A DNA stretch of 7,817 nt from Pseudorhodobacter antarcticus (GCA_945897655.1 CAMDHB010000150.1:1-7817), one strand, 5' to 3'. Shown: positions 1 through 6,175, counted from the first letter of the stretch. A program made the numbers and translations. The notes: generated by a model not told the origin, from the sequence alone.

Positions 1-494
1 AGGTCAACATCTATGTCATGCAGGGCGAGCTGTCCAACCAGGCCGCCGTACAGCGCACCGCCGACATCCATGACGTCATGGCCTCGGGCAACTGCGGCGT
101 GACCTTGAACATCATCGACGAGCAGACTGCCAACTGGTCGCGCGACGAAGCGGCGAACCTGATGACCAACTGGATGTCGACCGGCGCACCGTTTGACGCC
201 GTCATCGCCAACAACGACGAAATGGCCATCGGCGCCATTCAGGCGATGAAGGCTGGCGGCATGGACATGGCTTCGGTCATCGTCGGTGGCGTTGACGCGA
301 CCCAGGACGCACTGGCTGCGATGCAGGCCGGCGATCTGGACGTGACGGTGTTCCAGGATGCCGCCGGTCAAGGTGCAGGCGCGCTGAACGCCGCCGTGGC
401 CCTGTCCAAGGGTGAAGCGGTCGAGCAGAAGGTCTATATCCCCTTCCAGCTGGTCACACCGGCCAACGTGGCCGACTATCTGGCCAAGAACTGA
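1..494 (+). CDS. Sugar/cyclitol ABC transporter substrate-binding protein, 3' part (5' end outside window)
   Basis: This is the C-terminal ~163 residues of a periplasmic binding protein of the ribose/inositol class (Peripla_BP_4 fold). The reading frame is open from base 3, so the start, signal peptide and N-terminal lobe lie upstream; these proteins are usually about 310-330 residues. Visible family landmarks are QGELSNQAAVQRT near the left edge, the hinge/ligand segment IANNDEMAIGAIQAMKAGG, VGGVDATQDALAAMQAGDLD, and the closing PFQLVTPANVADY. The Asp in NND and the Asp in GVDAT sit where RbsB-like proteins hold sugar hydroxyls. It would deliver the ligand to the permease and ATPase encoded just downstream. 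The iolG gene at the end of the operon and the resemblance to inositol/rhizopine-binding proteins make myo-inositol or a related cyclitol the best guess. The family call is firm and the ligand is inferred. Confidence 0.9.
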   Translation, partial: VNIYVMQGELSNQAAVQRTADIHDVMASGNCGVTLNIIDEQTANWSRDEAANLMTNWMSTGAPFDAVIANNDEMAIGAIQAMKAGGMDMASVIVGGVDATQDALAAMQAGDLDVTVFQDAAGQGAGALNAAVALSKGEAVEQKVYIPFQLVTPANVADYLAKN

Positions 495-511
495 TCGCCA
501 GACAGCCAACG

Positions 512-538
512 AAAGGGCGGCATCATGCCGCCCTTTTT
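512..538 (+). terminator. Intercistronic rho-independent terminator/attenuator
   Basis: A perfect 11-bp stem, AAAGGGCGGCA (512-522) pairing with TGCCGCCCTTT (526-536), has a 3-nt TCA loop and runs into TTTTT. It lies 18 bases after the binding-protein stop and 59 bases before the permease start. In transporter operons a hairpin here usually lets binding-protein mRNA accumulate above permease/ATPase mRNA through partial termination. The sequence shows the structure; the partial read-through is inferred from the co-oriented downstream genes. Confidence 0.88.
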
Positions 539-596
539 CTCTTGCCCGTCGCGAAGGGTGGGCAGAGATTGTTTTACAGCATCGAAGGGGGGACCG

Positions 597-1670
597 ATGG
601 CAAAGACCGATTCAGGACTTGGCGGGCTGAAGTATGATCCGTCCAAACGGGCCCGACCGCCCGAATTGAACGTGTTCTTTGCCCTTGTCGGCATCGTCGT
701 AATCTTCGAAGTGCTGGGCCGCCTGATCTATGGCGACAGCTTCCTGTTCAACACCCGCGACAACGTTGACACCCTGTTCAACAACCAGCGGCTGCAGGTC
801 ATCATCCTGCAAGTTTCCATCGTCGGCATCATCGCCCTTGGCGTGACCCAAGTCATCATCACCGGTGGCATCGACCTGTCGTCAGGCTCCATCGTCGGGG
901 CGACCGCCATGATCACCATGAGCTTTGCCCAAACCTGGCTGGTCAACGGCAACCCCAACCCCAAGGCGATCTTCGGCGAGGCCTGGATGGACCTGCCCGT
1001 GATCGTGCCTGTTGTGGTGGGCCTGTCTTGCGGCATGATCGCAGGCCTGATCAACGGCGCGCTGATCGCCTATACCCGCATTCCGCCCTTCATCGCCACG
1101 CTGGGCATGATGGTCTCGGCGCGCGGCCTGTCCAAATGGTGGTCCAACGGCAACCCCATATCCTTCCCGACCGAAGGCTATGCCGCCATCGGCAAGGGCT
1201 TGAATCCCGTGCTGATTTTTGTCGGCCTGGCCATCCTGTTCTATTGCATCATGAACTACACCAAATACGGCAAGCACTGCTATGCCATCGGCTCGAATGA
1301 GGATGCGGCCCGCATGTCGGGCATCAACGTGAAAAACCACAAGATCCTGGTCTATGCGATTGCAGGCACCCTGGCCGCCGCAGCCGCCATCGTCGTCTCG
1401 TCCAAGAACCTGACGGCGCAGGCGGGCATGGGGGTGATGTACGAGTTGGACGCCATCGCCATGGCCGTCATCGGGGGGATTTCCCTGCAAGGCGGGCGCG
1501 GATCCATCCTTGGCACGGTGCTGGGCGCGCTGATCTTCGGCGTCATCATCTCGGGCTTTACCTTCCTGAAGCTGGACGCGTTCTATCAGGAAATGGTCAA
1601 GGGCGTGATCATCGTCGGTGCCGTGGTGCTGGATCAATGGCGGCAACAAAGCCGCGCACGGGGGAAATGA
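597..1670 (+). CDS. Sugar ABC transporter permease (BPD_transp_2 / CUT2 family)
   Basis: This is a 357-residue inner-membrane permease of the RbsC/FrcC type, which works as a dimer with the neighbouring ATPase. It has many hydrophobic segments (about residues 26-45, 66-90, 97-113, 133-158, 165-175, 204-219, 251-268, 284-296, 303-325 and 333-346). The family signature GIDLSSGS lies at residues 91-98, and the late motif VIGGISLQGGRGSILGT at 291-307. The frame is open 24 codons further upstream to 525. The ATG at 597 is preferred because a purine-rich Shine-Dalgarno run (AAGGGGGGA, 585-593) precedes it and because the earlier start would fall inside the terminator loop. The stop is followed at once by the ATPase start, so the two are probably translated together. 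The substrate is presumed to be inositol or a similar polyol, by operon context. Confidence 0.95.
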   Translation: MAKTDSGLGGLKYDPSKRARPPELNVFFALVGIVVIFEVLGRLIYGDSFLFNTRDNVDTLFNNQRLQVIILQVSIVGIIALGVTQVIITGGIDLSSGSIVGATAMITMSFAQTWLVNGNPNPKAIFGEAWMDLPVIVPVVVGLSCGMIAGLINGALIAYTRIPPFIATLGMMVSARGLSKWWSNGNPISFPTEGYAAIGKGLNPVLIFVGLAILFYCIMNYTKYGKHCYAIGSNEDAARMSGINVKNHKILVYAIAGTLAAAAAIVVSSKNLTAQAGMGVMYELDAIAMAVIGGISLQGGRGSILGTVLGALIFGVIISGFTFLKLDAFYQEMVKGVIIVGAVVLDQWRQQSRARGK

Positions 1671-1671
1671 G

Positions 1672-2439
1672 ATGTCCAAGATCATTCTGGAAACCCGGAG
1701 CCTGACCAAGCATTACGGCGGTGTCCACGCGCTGGAGGACGCCAATTTCACCCTGCTGGACGGCGAACACGTGGCCGTCGTGGGCGACAACGGTGCCGGC
1801 AAATCGACCTTCGTGCGCCAGATCACCGGGGTCGAACAGCGCACCGCTGGCCAGATTTTCTTTGACGGGGCCGAGGTCAACCACGGCGGCCCGCTGGAGG
1901 CGCGGGAAAGCGGGATTGAGACCGTGTTCCAGACCCTGGCCCTGGCCGACGATCTGGACGTGCCCTCGAACCTGTATCTGGGGCGTGAGATCATCAAGTT
2001 CAACCTTGGCCCCTTCTCGATTCTGGACCGCAAGGCGATGAAGGCCCGCACGCTCGAGGCGTTGCAAAAGACCGCCGTGAAAATCCCCAACGTCGACAAC
2101 CCGATTCGCAACATGTCTGGCGGCCAGCGGCAATGCGTGGCCATTGCGCGGGCCGCCGCCTTTGCGTCCAAGCTGATCATCATGGACGAACCGACCGCAG
2201 CGCTGGGTGTGCAGGAAACCGCACAGGTCGAAAACATCATCCGCGGCCTGAAGGAACGCGGTGTGCCGCTGATCCTGGTCAGCCACAACCTGCGGCAGGT
2301 CTTCGATCTGGTCGACAGAATCGTCGTGTTTCGCCGGGGCCGCATCGTGGCCTCGTTGCGCAGCGACGAAACGGATGGCAATGACATCGTAAGTTACATC
2401 ACAGGCGTCAAAGGCAATGCCGACGCGGCAGTTGCCTAA
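1672..2439 (+). CDS. Sugar ABC transporter ATP-binding protein, single ABC domain (FrcA-like)
   Basis: This is the 255-residue cytoplasmic ATPase that powers the permease upstream. All nucleotide-binding elements are present: Walker A GDNGAGKST (residues 38-46), Q-loop Gln87, signature MSGGQ (148-152), Walker B LIIMDE (168-173) and H-loop His205. Only one ABC domain is encoded. Classical ribose, galactose and inositol transporters use a tandem ~500-residue ATPase, so this one belongs with the single-domain group exemplified by rhizobial fructose FrcA and must dimerise. The ATG at 1672 begins one base after the permease TGA and follows GGGGGAA. A GTG at 1618 in the same frame would overlap the permease and has no better ribosome site. 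The iolG gene follows 15 bases after the stop, in the same operon. Confidence 0.95.
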   Translation: MSKIILETRSLTKHYGGVHALEDANFTLLDGEHVAVVGDNGAGKSTFVRQITGVEQRTAGQIFFDGAEVNHGGPLEARESGIETVFQTLALADDLDVPSNLYLGREIIKFNLGPFSILDRKAMKARTLEALQKTAVKIPNVDNPIRNMSGGQRQCVAIARAAAFASKLIIMDEPTAALGVQETAQVENIIRGLKERGVPLILVSHNLRQVFDLVDRIVVFRRGRIVASLRSDETDGNDIVSYITGVKGNADAAVA

Positions 2440-2454
2440 AGAAAGGACAAGACA

Positions 2455-3456
2455 ATGACATTACGTTTCGGGCTTTTAGGGGCGGGCCGCATCGGCAAGG
2501 TCCATGCCAAGGCGATTTCGGCTTCGGCAGGGGCACAGTTGGTGGCTGTGGCAGATGCCATGGCCCCGGCGGCCAAGGCAATCTCGGATCAGTACGGCTG
2601 CGAGATTCGCTCGATTGACGCGATTCTGGCCGCCACAGACATCGACGCCGTCGTGATCTGCACCCCCACCGACACCCATGCCGACCTGATCGAGGCCTTT
2701 GCCAAGGCTGGCAAGGCGATCTTCTGCGAAAAGCCGATTGATCTGTCGCTGGACCGCGTGAAGGCCTGCCTTCAGGTGGTGCGTGACACCAAGGCCGTGC
2801 TGATGGTGGGCTTCAACCGCCGCTTTGACCCGCACTTTGTGGCCGTCAAGGCCGAGATCACCAAGGGAACCTTGGGCGAGGTTGAGATGGTCACGATCAC
2901 GTCGCGCGATCCGGGCGCACCGCCGCTGGACTATATCGCCCGTTCGGGCGGGATTTTCCGCGACATGACGATCCATGACTTTGACATGGCCCGCTTTCTG
3001 CTGGGCGAGGAAGTGACCGAAGTGTCCGCCATGGCCGCCGTGCTGGTTGATCCCGCCATCGGCACTGCCGGGGATTCTGACAGCGTTCAGGTCATGCTGA
3101 AAACAGCCACCGGCAAGATGTGCCTGATTTCCAACTCGCGCCGCGCCACCTATGGCTATGACCAGCGGATCGAGGTGCATGGCTCGCTCGGGGCTGCCAC
3201 AGCCGAAAACCAGCGCCCCTTCATGATCGAGGTGGCATCCGCTGCCGGTTACACCCGCCCGCCGCTGCATGACTTTTTCATGACCCGCTATACCGAAGCC
3301 TATGCCGCCGAAATCGCCAGCTTCATCGCCGCCGCTGCAGGCAAGGGCGCGGCATCGCCCTCAGGTGAAGATGGGTTGTCGGCCCTTGCTTTGGCCGAAG
3401 CCGCGTTGAAATCGGTGGCCGAAGGCCGGACCGTGAAGGTCAGCGAAGTGCTGTAA
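2455..3456 (+). CDS. iolG: Inositol 2-dehydrogenase (Gfo/Idh/MocA family)
   Basis: This 333-residue NAD-dependent dehydrogenase would oxidise myo-inositol (or a close relative) to 2-keto-myo-inositol, the first step of inositol catabolism, in the cytoplasm. The N-terminal Rossmann fold shows GAGRIG at residues 9-14, an acidic residue at the end of strand 2 (Asp34), CTPTDTH at 69-75 and the family hallmark EKP at 92-94. The catalytic set known from Bacillus IolG is matched by Lys93, Asp170 and His174 within GGIFRDMTIHDFD. The length is normal for the family. AAAGGA sits 7 bases before the ATG, and the gap to the ATPase gene is only 15 bases, so it is the last visible gene of the transporter operon. 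Other Gfo/Idh/MocA members act on different polyols, so scyllo- or chiro-inositol cannot be excluded. Confidence 0.9.
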   Translation: MTLRFGLLGAGRIGKVHAKAISASAGAQLVAVADAMAPAAKAISDQYGCEIRSIDAILAATDIDAVVICTPTDTHADLIEAFAKAGKAIFCEKPIDLSLDRVKACLQVVRDTKAVLMVGFNRRFDPHFVAVKAEITKGTLGEVEMVTITSRDPGAPPLDYIARSGGIFRDMTIHDFDMARFLLGEEVTEVSAMAAVLVDPAIGTAGDSDSVQVMLKTATGKMCLISNSRRATYGYDQRIEVHGSLGAATAENQRPFMIEVASAAGYTRPPLHDFFMTRYTEAYAAEIASFIAAAAGKGAASPSGEDGLSALALAEAALKSVAEGRTVKVSEVL

Positions 3457-3464
3457 TCTGGCCA

Positions 3465-3489
3465 GGGCCGGGTGCATGGCGCCCGGCCC
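3465..3489 (+). terminator. GC-rich hairpin just after iolG
   Basis: An 11-bp stem (GGGCCGGGTGC with GCGCCCGGCCC, one G·U pair) closes on a 3-nt ATG loop and begins 8 bases after the iolG stop. No T-run follows directly. It is therefore a strong 3'-end hairpin that may pause polymerase or protect the message, and perhaps a terminator of the T-poor kind seen in GC-rich genomes. Termination may be completed by the palindromes further downstream. Confidence 0.6.
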
Positions 3490-3513
3490 ACCGCGCCCCG
3501 TGGCGGGCACAGT

Positions 3514-3557
3514 CAAAAGTTTTCGAAAACTTTTGCAAATTTCTTCGAAGAAATTTG
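3514..3557. repeat. Two abutting 22-bp perfect palindromes with TTCGAA cores
   Basis: The first palindrome (3514-3535) has arms CAAAAGTTTTC/GAAAACTTTTG. The second (3536-3557) has arms CAAATTTCTTC/GAAGAAATTTG. They touch with no spacer, have the same length, begin and end CAAA…TTTG or CAAAA…TTTTG, and share a central TTCGAA. Both strands could fold each unit into a 9-bp stem with a TCGA loop. They lie between two convergent genes and are AT-rich against GC-rich surroundings. A bidirectional terminator or a dispersed intergenic repeat is the likeliest role. A protein-binding site or cruciform is possible. Confidence 0.85.
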
Positions 3558-3592
3558 GGCTCGCGTTTTTACGAACGATGGTTTTTTTAGGC

Positions 3593-3637
3593 AACCTGTT
3601 TAACAGAAAAGATATTTTCCAGGTTAGTCCAAACCTG
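3593..3637. repeat. Alternating AACCTG / CAGGTT arms
   Basis: AACCTG (3593-3598), CAGGTT (3620-3625) and AACCTG (3632-3637) can form either of two exclusive hairpins. One encloses a smaller GAAAA-GATA-TTTTC stem (3606-3619); the other has a 6-nt loop. The stretch follows a run of seven T residues and lies just downstream of the end of the minus-strand reductase gene. It may be part of that gene's 3' end. No function is shown. Confidence 0.4.
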
Positions 3638-3673
3638 ATGCCTGCACACCGCAGAGCGCGGCCCAAGCTGCCC

Positions 3674-4411
3674 TTACCGCCCCACCATCCGGGCAAAGAC
3701 CCCATCCATCGCCTCGTCCCATGCCGACAGAGCGCCCCGGTCGCGCAGGATGCCGACCAATTGTTCAGTTATTCCACCCTTCGTTGTGACCCCGGCGGTG
3801 ATGGCGTCCAATCCCTCGTCCGAGCGGAGCAAAACCTCGGCATTGCCGCGCAGAACCTCGGCCACCAATCGGCGCGCCAGGTCAGGCTCCAACCCCCGGC
3901 CCACGAACCAATCCGCCAGATGCCGCATCAGAAAGACTGAAGCCCCCGACATCGCCCCCATGACGGCGGCCACCTCAAACGCCTCAACCGTGTCAAACTC
4001 ATGCACCGGCCCGACATGACCCAGAAACTCGGCCCAAAACGGATCGGCGGGGTACAGCAGCGATGGCCCCATCGCATAGGCATTGGCATAGCCCGGCATC
4101 ATTGACACATAGCCCTGTACCGGACCCACGGCCCGCCGCAGCGCCGCCAGCGACACCCCCGCCATTGCCGAACACACCGTCTGCCCGGCGCGAAACCGCA
4201 GCCCCTGCACAACTCCCAGCCCCGTCGCCGCAGGCAGACAGACCAGCACCGCATCGCAGGCGTCCACCACGGCCTGATTGCTGGCAGCCACCTCACACCC
4301 CAGGCGCGCAACCCGTTCCGCTGACCGGGGCGACAGCACAAACTCCACCCCCTTTGCCCCCCGGATCAGGTATTCGGCCAGCGATCCTACACCCAGGATG
4401 CCAATCCTCAC
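3674..4411 (-). CDS. Pyrroline-5-carboxylate-reductase-like NAD(P)-dependent reductase
   Basis: This 245-residue protein has the architecture of ProC-type imine reductases. The N-terminal Rossmann motif GILGVGSLAEYL lies at residues 4-15. CDAVLVCLP (52-60) and AMAGVSLAALRRAV (82-95) match the ProC pattern in which a nucleotide-binding strand is followed by an 'AGV-LAAL' segment. A C-terminal helical dimerisation domain begins near MGAMSGASVFLMRHLAD (151-167). The signature ProC loop 'TSPGGTT' is replaced by TTKGGITE (209-216), and the protein is slightly shorter than the usual ~270 residues, so it is probably not the housekeeping proline enzyme. It starts with GTG inside the TGA stop of the aminotransferase (four-base overlap GTGA), which implies translational coupling. 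It probably reduces an imine or carbonyl made by, or fed to, that aminotransferase. The substrate is unknown. Confidence 0.8.
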   Translation of the reverse strand: MRIGILGVGSLAEYLIRGAKGVEFVLSPRSAERVARLGCEVAASNQAVVDACDAVLVCLPAATGLGVVQGLRFRAGQTVCSAMAGVSLAALRRAVGPVQGYVSMMPGYANAYAMGPSLLYPADPFWAEFLGHVGPVHEFDTVEAFEVAAVMGAMSGASVFLMRHLADWFVGRGLEPDLARRLVAEVLRGNAEVLLRSDEGLDAITAGVTTKGGITEQLVGILRDRGALSAWDEAMDGVFARMVGR

Positions 4412-5727
4412 GGCATCTCCTCCAACACCTCGGCCATCGCGCGGCCTGTAGTGGCGATGTCAGTCTCGGTATGCACCACAGCCGACAGCGAATGCAGCGT
4501 GGCCGATGGGTTCATGTAAATCCCCTTGTCCATCAGGCGCAGGGCGAAATCGCGGAACTTGGCGCGGTCGACATGGCCGCAGAAATCGCGGTAGTCGGTG
4601 ACGGCGTCCAGATCGGTGAAAAAGATCTGGAACATCGAATTGACACCCTGCACCACGATTTTGTGCCGGTTCGACACCCGTGCCACGCGCCGCACCTCAT
4701 CCGCCATCTTGCGGCCCAGATCGCCGATGCGGCGGAACCCCGCGCCCTGATCGGCAGTCATCTCCTCCAACATCGTCTTGGCCACATGCAGCGCCAACCG
4801 CCCCGCGTTATGGGTGCCGAAATGCAGAACCTTGCCCCATTCCAGCCCCGCCATCACATCGGCCCGCCCCCCAATCATCGCCATTGGGAACCCCGCGCCC
4901 AAAGCCTTGCCATAGGTCACAAGATCCGGCGTCAACCCATACAATTCCGCACATCCACCCGGTGCCACGCGGAACCCCGTCACCGTCTCGTCCAGATAAA
5001 ACAGCGCACCGTATTCGCGGCACAACTCCTGCATCCGCTCCAGATAGCCCGGATGCGGCGGGATCACACCCATGTTCGACATCACACCTTCGGTCACGAC
5101 ACAGGCGGCCTGCGCCCCATGCAACGCCATCGCCCGTTCCAGTGCTGTCACATCGTTCCAGCGCACCACGATGGTATCGGCCTGCGCCTCGGGCGGAATG
5201 CCTGAACTGTCACAAATCCGGATCGGGTCATTCGGATGGCCCAAGGCGGCCAAGGGCATCGGGTTGGTGTTCAGCAGCACGGCATCCCACCAGCCGTGAT
5301 AATGCCCCTCGAACTTGATGATCTTGCGCCGCCCGGTGTGGCCGCGCGCCAAGCGAAACGCCGCCATGCAGGCCTCGGTCCCGGTGTTGGCAAAACGCAC
5401 CTTTTCCACATGCGGCAGCATCCCCACCAGCATCTCGGCCAGTTCCACCTCAACCTCCAGCGCGGTTGCGAAATGCGACCCCCGGGCCACTTCGCGCGAA
5501 ACCACCTCGATGATCTTGGGGTGCCCATGCCCCAAAGGCAGCGCCCCAAAGGCCATCATCCAGTCGATATACTCCCTCCCATCCACGTCATACAGCCGCG
5601 ACCCCGACCCATGGCTCATGTACCGCGGCGCCCCGCCAAAGGTTGCTGGCCCGCGTGAGGCGCTGGAAACCCCCTCGACCAGAACGCGCATGCCGCGTTC
5701 GAACAGGGATTGCGATGTGTTTGACAT
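4408..5727 (-). CDS. Class III PLP-dependent aminotransferase, glutamate-1-semialdehyde-aminomutase-like
   Basis: This 439-residue cytoplasmic PLP enzyme resembles HemL. It has a phosphate-binding NTGTEA (residues 114-119), KIIKFEGHYHGWWD (135-148), the cofactor-ring Asp246 in YLDETVTGFR, and the Schiff-base Lys274 in TYGKALGAGFP. The length fits the family. The internal-transfer enzyme HemL carries GKIIGGGLP-type residues around its lysine, and here the sequence differs (KALGAGFP). With a ProC-like partner encoded in overlap, an aminotransferase on another substrate is more likely than tetrapyrrole synthesis. The ATG at 5727 is chosen because a strong GGAGGT (5733-5738, complement) sits five bases upstream; an upstream in-frame ATG at 5778 would add only an Arg/Trp-rich tail. 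The amino donor and acceptor cannot be read from the sequence. Confidence 0.88.
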   Translation of the reverse strand: MSNTSQSLFERGMRVLVEGVSSASRGPATFGGAPRYMSHGSGSRLYDVDGREYIDWMMAFGALPLGHGHPKIIEVVSREVARGSHFATALEVEVELAEMLVGMLPHVEKVRFANTGTEACMAAFRLARGHTGRRKIIKFEGHYHGWWDAVLLNTNPMPLAALGHPNDPIRICDSSGIPPEAQADTIVVRWNDVTALERAMALHGAQAACVVTEGVMSNMGVIPPHPGYLERMQELCREYGALFYLDETVTGFRVAPGGCAELYGLTPDLVTYGKALGAGFPMAMIGGRADVMAGLEWGKVLHFGTHNAGRLALHVAKTMLEEMTADQGAGFRRIGDLGRKMADEVRRVARVSNRHKIVVQGVNSMFQIFFTDLDAVTDYRDFCGHVDRAKFRDFALRLMDKGIYMNPSATLHSLSAVVHTETDIATTGRAMAEVLEEMP

Positions 5728-5732
5728 GGGGG

Positions 5733-5738
5733 ACCTCC
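5733..5738 (-). promoter_or_regulatory. Shine-Dalgarno fixing the aminotransferase start
   Basis: Read on the minus strand, GGAGGT followed by CCCCC leads to the ATG at 5727. This is the strongest ribosome site near the aminotransferase and rules against the longer in-frame starts at 5778 and 5751. Confidence 0.8.
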
Positions 5739-5804
5739 GCTTTGGTCCCATAGAACCCCAGCCCCACCGCCAACGCAACCTCTGCCAAGCGGGCCAGCTG
5801 CCCC

Positions 5805-6041
5805 CTACGTGCGCCGAACCGAATTGCCGCTGTCGATGATCCGCTGGATCAGGGCCGCCACACCGGCGTGAATCTCTTCCTGGCCGTCCCCTTTCGGGGC
5901 GTTGGTATGCGCCGCAGCAGCATCCACCAGCACCCCCACAATTTCGTGCTCGGGCAGGATGTTTCGGTCATTCAGGGCCAGCAGCAACGATTCGCAAATG
6001 GCCAAAGCGGCCATTCCATCGAAATCGGACGATTTCTGCAT
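5805..6041 (-). CDS. Small conserved-type hypothetical protein, 78 residues
   Basis: This is a short soluble protein with no signal peptide or membrane segment. Residues 8-42 look helical and amphipathic (FDGMAALAICESLLLALNDR…LPEHEIVGVLVDAA), and another helix runs near EEIHAGVAALIQRIID (residues 55-70). It ends in a basic tail (RRT). The pattern resembles small alphaproteobacterial hypothetical proteins with an 'ICESLLLAL' core, recognised from memory only. A weak AGGAAAG lies about ten bases upstream of the ATG. The stop is 77 bases before the aminotransferase start on the same strand, so it could be the first gene of a three-gene transcript, though the gap also has room for a separate promoter. 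Composition and frame-specific codon use support a real gene. No function can be assigned. Confidence 0.72.
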   Translation of the reverse strand: MQKSSDFDGMAALAICESLLLALNDRNILPEHEIVGVLVDAAAAHTNAPKGDGQEEIHAGVAALIQRIIDSGNSVRRT

Positions 6042-6108
6042 TTCAGTTCAACTTTCCTGATTAACGCGCATCGCTTGGATGCTGTGGCCGCTTGTCGGCG
6101 GATTTCTC

Positions 6109-6123
6109 CAGTCTGTCAGACTG
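6109..6123. repeat. 15-bp perfect dyad, possible operator
   Basis: CAGTCTG-T-CAGACTG is a perfect inverted repeat with 7-bp arms around a single T. It lies in the divergent space between the 78-residue gene and the Crp/Fnr gene, 13 bases left of the FNR-type box. No T-run follows, so it is not a normal terminator. Its size and odd-centred symmetry fit a dimeric regulator's operator. The binding protein is unknown. Confidence 0.55.
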
Positions 6124-6136
6124 AAAAGATGGCCAA

Positions 6137-6150
6137 TTGATCCATGTCAA
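6137..6150. promoter_or_regulatory. FNR/CRP-type binding box
   Basis: TTGAT-CCAT-GTCAA matches the FNR consensus TTGAT-N4-ATCAA at nine of the ten fixed positions. A -10-like hexamer TAATAT lies at 6170-6175, which predicts a transcript start near 6182-6183. That puts the box centre (6143.5) about 39-40 bases upstream, close to the class II activating position (-41.5). FnrL or a related regulator, possibly the downstream gene's own product, would bind here. It may also affect the divergent small gene. Confidence 0.75.
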
Positions 6151-6169
6151 TGTGGGAAAAGAATGATTG

Positions 6170-6175
6170 TAATAT
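6170..6175 (+). promoter_or_regulatory. Putative -10 element for the Crp/Fnr gene
   Basis: TAATAT is one base from TATAAT-like consensus spacing classes and sits 19 bases after the FNR-type box, with no good separate -35. This is the expected layout for a promoter activated by a class II regulator. The predicted start (about 6182) would leave a leader of roughly 68 bases before the TTG start codon. Confidence 0.5.

Noticed and set aside
882..1709. Long minus-strand open frame opposite the permease
   Set aside because: His/Asp/Gly-rich translation with no family resemblance; it is the antisense shadow of a clear permease gene in GC-rich DNA.
1609..2286. Minus-strand open frames opposite the ATPase
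   Set aside because: The plus strand encodes all ABC ATPase motifs in order; the antisense translations show no domain.
2476..3270. Minus-strand 264-codon frame opposite iolG
   Set aside because: Low-complexity His/Gly/Ala composition; it is the mirror of the IolG reading frame.
3476..3940. Plus-strand open frame running from the palindromes into the reductase gene
   Set aside because: Its N-terminal part translates the palindromic repeat (the same SFRKLL-like peptide appears on both strands because of the dyad), and the rest is antisense to the reductase.
3674..4411. Calling the reductase proC
   Set aside because: The TSPGGTT-type loop is altered and the context is not proline synthesis.
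4063..5205. Plus-strand 380-codon open frame
   Set aside because: Pro/His/Arg-rich shadow of the aminotransferase and reductase genes, both of which have clear motifs on the minus strand.
4408..5727. Calling the aminotransferase hemL
   Set aside because: The fold and many motifs match, but the lysine region and C-terminal part differ and the partner is a ProC-like reductase, so the heme-pathway symbol is not justified.
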